The notes under the pieces are model-generated. The model saw only the letters and a list, made by a program, of their open reading frames with translations, had not been told where the DNA came from and ran no database searches. From an uncultured Collinsella sp. (lineage in GTDB: Bacteria; Actinomycetota; Coriobacteriia; Coriobacteriales; Coriobacteriaceae), in assembly GCA_900553215.1 (NCBI GenBank), contig USCJ01000024.1:1-12674 (forward strand): a stretch of DNA of 12,674 bases, read 5' to 3'. A program made the translations under genes and the position numbers. Positions 5,958-12,674 of this stretch are shown here, one piece after another. Position 1 is the stretch's first letter. Each line of letters opens with the position of its first letter.

Positions 5958-7904
5958 TTAGTTTTCGGATTGCTTTGCCGCCGCCTCGGCGCGCTCGGCA
6001 TTCCATGCAACGAGCGCCTCGTGAACCGCTTTGGCGACATCGGCAGGAATGCCTCGAACTTCCGCGATCTCTTGCTCGCTCGCCGCGCGCAAACGCTTCA
6101 TCGAGCCAAAATGGCGCATAAGGGCACGTTTTCTGGTGGGTCCCACGCCTGGAACGTCATCGAGTACCGAAACCGTCATGGCTTTATCGCGCAATTCGCG
6201 ATGGAACGTGATGGCAAAACGGTGCGATTCATCGCGCACCTGTTTAATTAGATAGAGCGACGCGGACCCGGTCGGCAGCACGACGGGAGTCTCGTCCCAA
6301 GGCACAAAAACTTCCTCATCGGCCTTCGCCAAGCCACAAACTGGTATATCGAGCCCAAGAGCCTCAAGTTGCTTGATCGCAGCGGTCAATTGCGGCTTAC
6401 CGCCATCGACAACGAGCAAATCGGGGCGCGAGCCAAAGCGCTCGTCGGCCATGCGCTCGGGAGCATAGCGTCGTCCCAAAACCTCGGACATCGACACGAA
6501 GTCGTTTGCCTCGTCCAATTCGGCCTGGATTTTAAAACGACGATACTGGCTCTTGTCGGCGCGCCCGTTGGTAAACACCACCATCGAGGCGACCGTAAAG
6601 GTGCCATGCAGCGTCGAGATATCGAAGCACTCGATACGCAACGGCGGCGATGGCAGCGCCAACGCACTTTCGAGCTCCAGGAGCGCTTGATTGGTGCGGT
6701 CGTCAGCGTACCCCGTTCGCATCATGTAGCGCATGAGGGCATGGCGCGCATTTTTGGATGCCATATCGAGCAGACGGTGCTTTTCGCCACGCTGCGGCCT
6801 ATGGAGATGGCAGGAACGCTCACGCTTGCCCGCAAGCCACTCCCCCAGCGCCTCCGCATCCTCAAGCTCGACGGAAAGGTTGACCTCAGCTGGAATATCA
6901 GCCGTCTCGTCGTAATAGCGCTTAAGAAAGCCCGACTGGAGCTCTTCCTCGTCAACATCAAGACCCTTGTCGAGAATGAACTCGCAGGTGCGAACTGTTC
7001 GGCCCTCGCGAACGACGAAGACGCAAGCGGCGGAGATGGTCTCCTCGCGATAGAAACCGATGACATCGATATCGACACTGGAGGGAAAAACGACTTGCTG
7101 ACGATCGTCCAGACCCCTGATGACCTCCAAACGACGTTTGACGCGGGCGGCGCGCTCAAAATCGAGCGCCTCGGCGGCCTCCGTCATCTCGGATGTCAGC
7201 TCGTCGACGACGTCCTTGCGATGGCCCGACAAAAAACGTTCGACACGCTTGACGTTCTTGGCATAGTCTGCCGGGGAAATCGCGCCGACACACGCACCCG
7301 GGCCGCGCCCGACATGATAGTCGAAGCAGGGGCGCCCGTTTTGCGCGCAAATCATATTGACGATGTCTTCCTCGCCCTTGTGGGACTCGACGATACGGCG
7401 ACAACGACGCCACTCCGCACAGGATGCGGAGCAGATGGGGATAACCTTGCGCAGCGTATCTATCGTCTCACGTGCCGCGCGGCTATCGGTATAAGGTCCA
7501 AAATAGCGCGTTCCCGGCTTATGACGCTCACGCGTGTATTTGATAGCGGGATACAGGTCGCCCTTTGTAATGGCGATAAAGGGGTAGCTCTTGTCATCCT
7601 TGAGGTCGACGTTAAAGTACGGATGGTACTGACCAATCAAATTGCGCTCGAGCACCAACGCCTCGTGCTCGGTCTCCACCACGATATAGTCAAAACTCGC
7701 CACCAGCTGCATCATCAGCGGGATCTTCTGGCGCTCGTCCTGCAGCGTCACGTACTGACGCATACGGGCGCGCAGGTTTTTCGCCTTGCCCACGTAGATG
7801 ACATCGCCCTTGGCGTCTTTCCAAAGGTAGCAGCCGGGCTGCGTGGGAACGCGCGAAACCTGCTCGGCAAGCGTTGGAATGTTGTCGTGACCGGTCACGC
7901 GCAC
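5958..7904 (-). CDS. uvrC: Excinuclease ABC subunit UvrC
   Basis: UvrC is the nuclease of nucleotide excision repair; it cuts on both sides of a lesion after UvrA/UvrB loading. The 648-residue product has all expected parts: an N-terminal GIY-YIG-type nuclease at about 16-100 (GCYLW, then VIYVGKAKNLR, and EALVLERNLI at 81-90); a cysteine-bearing segment at 155-206; a UVR (UvrB-contact) motif at about 233-263; an RNase H-like nuclease with IECFDIS (Asp428), LLVVDGG (Asp500) and RDESHRFA (Asp558, His561); and C-terminal helix-hairpin-helix repeats at about 580-632. The cysteine segment is unusual: the GRCxxPC motif of other UvrCs reads GRGPGAC, while extra cysteines occur at 158, 162, 168 and 186. 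The start is a GTG directly after murJ's TAG; a second GTG two codons on has a slightly better ribosome site (AGGTG), so the start may be six bases later. Confidence 0.97.
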   Translation of the reverse strand: MRVTGHDNIPTLAEQVSRVPTQPGCYLWKDAKGDVIYVGKAKNLRARMRQYVTLQDERQKIPLMMQLVASFDYIVVETEHEALVLERNLIGQYHPYFNVDLKDDKSYPFIAITKGDLYPAIKYTRERHKPGTRYFGPYTDSRAARETIDTLRKVIPICSASCAEWRRCRRIVESHKGEEDIVNMICAQNGRPCFDYHVGRGPGACVGAISPADYAKNVKRVERFLSGHRKDVVDELTSEMTEAAEALDFERAARVKRRLEVIRGLDDRQQVVFPSSVDIDVIGFYREETISAACVFVVREGRTVRTCEFILDKGLDVDEEELQSGFLKRYYDETADIPAEVNLSVELEDAEALGEWLAGKRERSCHLHRPQRGEKHRLLDMASKNARHALMRYMMRTGYADDRTNQALLELESALALPSPPLRIECFDISTLHGTFTVASMVVFTNGRADKSQYRRFKIQAELDEANDFVSMSEVLGRRYAPERMADERFGSRPDLLVVDGGKPQLTAAIKQLEALGLDIPVCGLAKADEEVFVPWDETPVVLPTGSASLYLIKQVRDESHRFAITFHRELRDKAMTVSVLDDVPGVGPTRKRALMRHFGSMKRLRAASEQEIAEVRGIPADVAKAVHEALVAWNAERAEAAAKQSEN

Positions 7905-9587
7905 CTACTTGCGACGAATCAGCGCCGAGACCTCGGGCATCTTAAGGACGACGGCAAGGCCAAAGGTAACAGCAAGCGAGACGACACCCGCAACGCAAAC
8001 GTAGCCAAGAGTAATCAGAATCGAGCCGCCAAGTGCCCCGACAAAGTGCTCAAGCGCCCACATGACGCCGGCGCCTGCGGCAGCACCCAGGCCACCGAGC
8101 AAAAGGCCAAAGAAACCGCCATGCAGGATAGATTTAACCTGAAGACCACGCAGACGACGACGCAGCCACCACAGCGAGCAACCGACCAAGATCACGTAGT
8201 CGACGACATACGAAAGCGCGATTGCGGGCATACCGAAGCCCAGCACAACGCCAAACAGCAGAACCGAGCCGGCCTGGCCGATGGCGGAATACAGACAATA
8301 GCGGCTATAGGGCTTCATGTCGAGCAAGGCAGAGAAGCTCTTCTGCATCAGCACGACCACGCCGTAGAGCGGCAGGGAAAGTGCCAGGTAGATAAGGAAC
8401 TCGGACACCAGCGCCACACCGGACTCATCGAACTTGCCAGCGCAGTAGATCATGTTGAGCGGACGCGCGAAGACAATCAAGTACAGCGCGAATGGAATCA
8501 GGAAGAACAGCATCTGGGCGACGCCACGCGAAATGCCCGTGCGGACGCTGTCGTAATCCTTCTCCTGTGCGTCGTGAGAGAGCTCGGTATAGAGCGCCGT
8601 CGAAAGCGAGGCGGCAATCAGCGCGTAGGGCAGCGTGTACCACAGGCGCGCATAGGCGATGACGGAAGGACCGGTCTCGGGCTGGACCACCAGCGCAGCA
8701 GCGTTGGTGATAGAAGTCGAGACAAACATGCACACCGTGGCGAGCAGCGTCGGGATACCGAGCGCAATCGTCTGGCGCAGTGCGGGGTCCTTAAAGTCGA
8801 TATGGATATGGGGATGCACGCCGTGCTTGCCAAGCGCGGGGATCTGACATGCCATCTGAACAAAGACACCGAGGGTCGTACCGGCCGCAATCAAGATGAT
8901 GCCGGCACGTTCGCCAAACTGTGCGGACACGGGCGCAAAGCCCATAAAGCTCGCAATGACGATCACATTGTTGAGGACCGGGGCAAACGTCGACCAGAAG
9001 TAGTCGCGGTGTGCGTTGAGGACGCCCGAAAACACCGAGCCCAAACCATAAAACAGAATCTGGATGGCAAAGAAACGGAACATGAACGCAGCGGTATCCA
9101 TGCTGCCGCCGTCACCCGAAAGGAACGATTGCGTCCAGATAAAGCCCGGGGCGAACACGGTCCCCAGCAACGAAATGCCACCCAGCACCAATAGCAGAAT
9201 ACCGAGCAGGTTGCCCACGTACTCGTTAGAGGCCTCGCGACCCTGCTCACGCCTCACGCCCATGTACACGGGCAAAAACGCCGTCACGAGCATGCCGCCC
9301 ATCACGAGTTCGTAGAGCATATTGGGCAGGTTGTTGGCGACCTGATAGGAAGACGAGAGCAGTGACATGCCGATAGCGGCCGCCATTGCCCACGTGCGGA
9401 TAAAACCGGTGACGCGAGACACGATGGTCAGGATGGTCATAAGCCCGGCGGAACGACCAACCGTGGAGTAGTCCGACGAGCCCATGTCGTCAGTGTCATC
9501 TCGCGACGAAGAAGCTTCGGATGAGGGTGTCTGAGGCGCAGATTCTTCTGCAAAATGAGCTCCGCGCTTCAATTCTTCCTGCGGCAT
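7905..9587 (-). CDS. murJ: Lipid II flippase MurJ (MviN family)
   Basis: MurJ moves the peptidoglycan precursor lipid II across the cytoplasmic membrane. The 560-residue product has an acidic, Ser-rich, probably disordered cytoplasmic tail (1-45) followed by many hydrophobic segments consistent with the usual 14 helices. The first helix carries SRVTGFIR, retaining the two arginines (58 and 64) that correspond to functionally important Arg18 and Arg24 of Escherichia coli MurJ. The next conserved segment reads ANNLPNMLYELVMGG, an actinobacterial-style sequence in which the E. coli LLRR arginine is replaced. The ATG follows the ybaK TGA by 3 nt, with GAGAGGA inside the end of ybaK as ribosome site. 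Its own TAG touches the uvrC start. A broader MOP-superfamily polysaccharide exporter is less likely given the conserved MurJ motifs. Confidence 0.9.
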   Translation of the reverse strand: MPQEELKRGAHFAEESAPQTPSSEASSSRDDTDDMGSSDYSTVGRSAGLMTILTIVSRVTGFIRTWAMAAAIGMSLLSSSYQVANNLPNMLYELVMGGMLVTAFLPVYMGVRREQGREASNEYVGNLLGILLLVLGGISLLGTVFAPGFIWTQSFLSGDGGSMDTAAFMFRFFAIQILFYGLGSVFSGVLNAHRDYFWSTFAPVLNNVIVIASFMGFAPVSAQFGERAGIILIAAGTTLGVFVQMACQIPALGKHGVHPHIHIDFKDPALRQTIALGIPTLLATVCMFVSTSITNAAALVVQPETGPSVIAYARLWYTLPYALIAASLSTALYTELSHDAQEKDYDSVRTGISRGVAQMLFFLIPFALYLIVFARPLNMIYCAGKFDESGVALVSEFLIYLALSLPLYGVVVLMQKSFSALLDMKPYSRYCLYSAIGQAGSVLLFGVVLGFGMPAIALSYVVDYVILVGCSLWWLRRRLRGLQVKSILHGGFFGLLLGGLGAAAGAGVMWALEHFVGALGGSILITLGYVCVAGVVSLAVTFGLAVVLKMPEVSALIRRK

Positions 9588-9590
9588 CGC

Positions 9591-10091
9591 TCAGTCCTCT
9601 CTCGTAATCGCGGCAACTGTCGCCCCGCAAAATGCAATTAAATCATCAGGTGCAAGCTCGAGCTGATAACCACGCTTGCCTCCCGAAATAAAAATGGTAT
9701 CCCAAAGGACACATGTCTCATCAATGAGCGTCCTGTAGCGTTTTTTCATACCGACCGGACTGCAGCCGCCGCGAACGTAGCCAGTCGTCGCAAGCAAGTC
9801 CTTCACATGCATCATGGCCAAGGACTTCTCCCCCGCGGCACGCGCGGCGGACTTTAGATCGAGCTCGTCGGCAACAGGGATGCAGCACACGACGTGGTCG
9901 TTGGACGGCGTCACGCAGACCAAGGTCTTAAATCCTTGACCGGGCTCCTCGCCAAGCTGCTCCGAAATCGCGACCCCCAGGCCCGCCGACTCATCACCAT
10001 CGTCTTCGTACGTATGCAGAACATAGGAAATGCCAGCGCTTTCCAGCTCGCGCATCGCATTGGTTTTTGGCGTCTTTACAGCCTTTGCCAT
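9591..10091 (-). CDS. ybaK: Cys-tRNA(Pro)/Cys-tRNA(Cys) deacylase, YbaK/EbsC family
   Basis: Proteins of this family hydrolyse cysteine wrongly attached to tRNA(Pro), a translation proofreading step in the cytoplasm. The start is set at the ATG at 10091, where AAAGGA lies about seven bases upstream. This gives 166 residues beginning MAKAVKTPKTNAMREL, close to the usual 155-165. Family marks are visible: FKTLVC near residue 65 with the lysine expected to be catalytic, VPVADELDLK-like IPVADELDLK, GYVRGGCSPVGMKK, and ISGGKRGYQLELAPDDL near the end. It is probably the first gene of a ybaK-murJ-uvrC unit. The link to cell wall and DNA repair genes looks positional rather than functional. The trans-editing specificity (Cys-tRNA(Pro) versus another tRNA) is assigned from the family only. 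Confidence 0.9.
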   Translation of the reverse strand: MAKAVKTPKTNAMRELESAGISYVLHTYEDDGDESAGLGVAISEQLGEEPGQGFKTLVCVTPSNDHVVCCIPVADELDLKSAARAAGEKSLAMMHVKDLLATTGYVRGGCSPVGMKKRYRTLIDETCVLWDTIFISGGKRGYQLELAPDDLIAFCGATVAAITRED

Positions 10092-10128
10092 GGCATATCC
10101 TTTCCCTCGCATTCGGACGCAAGGATTA

Positions 10129-10134
10129 AGTATA
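10129..10134 (-). promoter_or_regulatory. Possible -10 box upstream of ybaK
   Basis: The minus strand reads TATACT, five of six matches to the -10 consensus. It lies about 38 bases before the ybaK start, which would give a leader of around 30 nt. The best -35 is only GTGACG at 19-base spacing, so the promoter call is weak. It lies downstream of the uvrA 3' hairpin, as expected for a separate ybaK-murJ-uvrC unit. Confidence 0.35.
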
Positions 10135-10172
10135 TGTCCAATTCGGCTGCATACGTCACTTCGACACAGCAA

Positions 10173-10203
10173 GCGCCATCGAATCACAAGGAGTCGATGG
10201 CGC
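10173..10203 (-). terminator. uvrA 3' hairpin, candidate terminator
   Basis: GCGCCATCGA (10173-10182) and TCGATGGCGC (10194-10203) form a perfect 10-bp GC-rich stem with an 11-nt loop, starting 20 bases after the uvrA stop. On the transcribed strand the stem is followed by TTGCTGTG, so the U-tract is poor. It probably marks the uvrA 3' end, as an inefficient terminator or a stability hairpin. Confidence 0.55.
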
Positions 10204-10223
10204 CCATAAACTGAACCGCCTAT

Positions 10224-12674
10224 TTATTGAGCATCAAGTTGAGCCTGACGCTCCCGGTCACGCCTGAGCAACGGCGCCAAAAACTTGCCCGTATAACTCT
10301 GCGGACAGTCCGCAACCTGCTCCGGTGTGCCCGAAACCACGACGGTTCCGCCGCCGTTACCGCCCTCGGGGCCCATATCGATCAGGCGGTCGGCAACCTT
10401 GATAACATCAAGGTTGTGTTCAATCACCAGCACCGTGTTGCCCGCATCGACCAAGCGCTGCAGCACATCGAGCAGTTGGCGGACGTCCTCAAAATGAAGG
10501 CCGGTCGTCGGCTCGTCCAAAATATAGAACGTCTTGCCCGTCTGGCGTCGATGAAGCTCCTTGGCGAGCTTCACACGCTGCGCCTCGCCGCCCGAGAGCG
10601 TCGTGGCGGGCTGGCCCAGGCTCACGTAGCCCAAGCCTACATCGTACAGCGTCTGGAGCTTGCGCTTAATCTGCGGGATATTCCCAAAGAAGGCCAGCGC
10701 CTCGGTGACGCTCATGTCGAGCACGTCAGAGATGGTCTTACCACGGTAGGTGACCTCAAGCGTCTCGCGGTTATAGCGTTTGCCGCCGCAGACCTCACAG
10801 GGGACATAGATATCGGGAAGGAAGTGCATCTCGATCTTAATTTGTCCGTCGCCCTTGCATGCTTCGCAGCGGCCGCCGCTCACGTTAAAGGAGAAACGTC
10901 CCGGCGAGTAGCCACGCGCCTTCGACTCCGGCGTACTCGCAAACAGTGCGCGAAGATCATCCCACAGGCCAATGTACGTAGCAGGGTTGGAACGCGGCGT
11001 GCGGCCAATCGGCGACTGGTCAATGTCGATCACCTTATCGATGCACTCGATACCCTCGATTTTCTTATACGGACCCACAGGGCGCGTCGAACGGTGAATG
11101 GCATTCGTAAGCGCAGGCGCAATGGTGTCGGTAACCAGGGAGCTCTTGCCCGATCCCGACACGCCGGTAACAACCGTAAGCGTACCAAACTCGATCTTGG
11201 CGGTAACGTTTTTGAGGTTGTTGGCGCGGGCGCCCGTGATCTTAAGGCAGCCGCGACCGGGCTTGCGGCGTTCATCGGGAACCCGAATCATTCGCTTGCC
11301 GGTCAGGTAGGCACCCGTCATCGAATCGGGGCACGCCATGATATCGGCAGGCGTTCCCGCGGCGACCACGTGTCCGCCGTTCACGCCCGCACCGGGGCCC
11401 ATGTCGATCACATAGTCGGCAGCACGAATCGTATCCTCATCATGCTCGACGACGATGACGGTATTGCCGATATCGCGTAGGCGCTCAAGCGTCTTGATCA
11501 GGCGCTCGTTATCGCGCTGATGGAGGCCGATCGACGGCTCGTCCAAAATGTACAGCACACCCATGAGGCCGGCGCCGATCTGCGTTGCCAGGCGAATGCG
11601 CTGGGCCTCGCCTCCGGAAAGCGTCGCCGAGGCACGGTCGAGGGTCAGATAGTCGAGTCCGACATCGACCAGAAAGCGCAGGCGCTCCAGGATTTCCTTA
11701 ACGATGCGCCCGCCGATAAATTGTTGGCGCTCGGTAAGCTCCAAGCCCTCAAAAAACTCGAGCGACTCGCGGCACGATAGGCAGCAGACCTCGTAAATGG
11801 ACTTGCCGCCCACGGTGACGGCGAGCATCTCGGGGCGCAGACGAGCACCATGGCAACTCGAGCACGGCTCCTCGCGGATGTACTTCTCCAAGCGCGCCTT
11901 GGTGTTCTCATTCGTCGTCTCGGTATAGCGCTCGTACAGGATATTGCGCACGCCCGAAAACTTAGTGTCCCACTGGCTGCGACGCCCATCGAGCTTTTGA
12001 TAGTCGACCGAAATCTTCTGGTCGCCCATGCCGTCTAAAAACGCGCGACGCACCCGCGGAGGCAGATCCTCCCACGGCGTATCGACGCTCACCTTAAAGT
12101 GTTTGCAGACCGCAGCGAAAATCTGCGGATAGTAGTTAGAGTTGCCAAACAGGCTGCCAAAGACCCCGTCGGCGATCGACTTCGAGGGGCCTTCGATTAG
12201 GGCCTCGGCGTCGACCGTCTTCTTAAAGCCCAGGCCATCGCACTCGGGGCACGCGCCATAGGGCGCGTTGAACGAGAAATCACGCGGCTGCAGGTCATCG
12301 ATGGAGTGTCCATGCTCCGGGCACGCTAACGCCAGCGAATACTCCAGCAACTCGCCTTCGGTCCCCTCGGGAGCGTCGCGGTCGGGCAGCAAGTATACGT
12401 TCACATTGCCGTGCGCCAGCGCAGTCGCCTGTTCAACGGACTCGGCGATACGGCCCAGAGAGTTCTCACGGATCACGATGCGATCGACCACGACCTCGAT
12501 ATCGTGCTTGAACTTCTTGTCCAGATCGATCGGATCGTCGAGCGAGCGAACCCCGCCGTCGACACGCACGCGGCTAAAGCCCTCGGCGCGAAGGTCCTCA
12601 AACAGTTTGGTGTACTCGCCTTTTCGCCCGCGTACCACCGGTGCCAGCACAAACGCGCGGCGGCCCTCCCCCGC
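10224..12674 (-). CDS. uvrA: Excinuclease ABC subunit UvrA (5' end outside window)
   Basis: UvrA is the damage-sensing ATPase of nucleotide excision repair and acts as a dimer with UvrB. The visible 816 codons run in frame to the window edge, so the gene is cut by the window and not broken. The missing N-terminal part (about 140 residues by comparison with E. coli's 940) holds the first Walker A. Counted from the GTG at 12650: first zinc motif Cys110/His113/Cys134/Cys137 (a CxxH variant), CSSCHG at 263-268, first ABC signature LSGGE at 344-348 with Walker B YILDEP, second Walker [10 protein letters not shown] at 496-504, second zinc motif CEAC (595-598) and CEVC (618-621), and second signature LSGGE at 685-689 with YILDEP. 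The C terminus ends normally after GKFLAPLL. It is separated from ybaK by 132 bp containing a hairpin. Confidence 0.98.
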   Translation of the reverse strand, partial: AGEGRRAFVLAPVVRGRKGEYTKLFEDLRAEGFSRVRVDGGVRSLDDPIDLDKKFKHDIEVVVDRIVIRENSLGRIAESVEQATALAHGNVNVYLLPDRDAPEGTEGELLEYSLALACPEHGHSIDDLQPRDFSFNAPYGACPECDGLGFKKTVDAEALIEGPSKSIADGVFGSLFGNSNYYPQIFAAVCKHFKVSVDTPWEDLPPRVRRAFLDGMGDQKISVDYQKLDGRRSQWDTKFSGVRNILYERYTETTNENTKARLEKYIREEPCSSCHGARLRPEMLAVTVGGKSIYEVCCLSCRESLEFFEGLELTERQQFIGGRIVKEILERLRFLVDVGLDYLTLDRASATLSGGEAQRIRLATQIGAGLMGVLYILDEPSIGLHQRDNERLIKTLERLRDIGNTVIVVEHDEDTIRAADYVIDMGPGAGVNGGHVVAAGTPADIMACPDSMTGAYLTGKRMIRVPDERRKPGRGCLKITGARANNLKNVTAKIEFGTLTVVTGVSGSGKSSLVTDTIAPALTNAIHRSTRPVGPYKKIEGIECIDKVIDIDQSPIGRTPRSNPATYIGLWDDLRALFASTPESKARGYSPGRFSFNVSGGRCEACKGDGQIKIEMHFLPDIYVPCEVCGGKRYNRETLEVTYRGKTISDVLDMSVTEALAFFGNIPQIKRKLQTLYDVGLGYVSLGQPATTLSGGEAQRVKLAKELHRRQTGKTFYILDEPTTGLHFEDVRQLLDVLQRLVDAGNTVLVIEHNLDVIKVADRLIDMGPEGGNGGGTVVVSGTPEQVADCPQSYTGKFLAPLLRRDRERQAQLDAQ

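Noticed and set aside
5901..6251. A 116-codon plus-strand frame starting in the uvrC-oppA spacer
   Set aside because: It has no ribosome site, starts inside the long hairpin, and most of it is antisense to the uvrC C-terminal HhH region.
6369..9194. A very long plus-strand open frame (941 codons) opposite uvrC and murJ, with similar long ones at 36-2210, 2838-3809, 4105-5610 and 10227-11480
   Set aside because: These are antisense shadows produced by the strong G/C third-position bias of the real genes. Their translations are low-complexity and Gly/Asp/His/Arg-rich with no recognisable domain, and the minus-strand genes are unambiguous.
1..12674. CRISPR arrays, insertion sequences, prophage, toxin-antitoxin or defence genes
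   Set aside because: No regularly spaced repeats, transposase or integrase motifs, or compositional breaks other than the AT-richer spacer were seen. All sizeable minus-strand frames are accounted for by housekeeping or transport genes.

Overview
The window is GC-rich (by eye roughly 60 %), densely coded, and every gene I can support lies on the minus strand. Codon use, an actinobacterial-type MurJ, a Tat-type lipoprotein signal on the solute-binding protein and a fused permease/ATPase peptide transporter together suggest a Coriobacteriia genome, most likely Collinsella or a close relative. This is inferred from protein character only; no marker gene such as 16S rRNA is present.

Read in the direction of transcription (high to low coordinates), the window has two blocks. 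Block 1 (12674 to 5958) is housekeeping: the 3' six-sevenths of uvrA, then a three-gene run of a YbaK/EbsC-type Cys-tRNA(Pro) deacylase, the MurJ lipid II flippase and uvrC. Their stops and starts abut (3-nt and 0-nt gaps), so they look translationally coupled. A 10-bp-stem hairpin follows uvrA, and a -10-like box precedes ybaK, so ybaK-murJ-uvrC may have its own promoter. UvrA and UvrC both act in nucleotide excision repair; uvrB is not in the window.

A 365-bp AT-richer spacer (5593-5957) separates uvrC from block 2. It holds no convincing gene but several inverted repeats, including a long low-GC hairpin just after uvrC and a 23-bp palindrome overlapping a possible oppA promoter.

Block 2 (5592 to 18) is an oligopeptide ABC importer operon: oppA (lipoprotein receptor), oppB (permease), a single ORF fusing OppC permease to OppD ATPase, and oppF (second ATPase). 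The oppA-oppB spacer contains four consecutive hairpins, which may set the higher OppA level that such importers need. The three transporter genes after it are separated by 0-3 nt. The core transporter would be built from three polypeptides rather than four.

I found no mobile element, CRISPR array, tRNA/rRNA, toxin-antitoxin or defence gene, and no clear undescribed system. The points most worth checking are the atypical cysteine pattern in the UvrC iron-sulfur region, the regulatory architecture before oppA, the hairpin cluster between oppA and oppB, and the OppC-OppD fusion with a possible internal OppD start.
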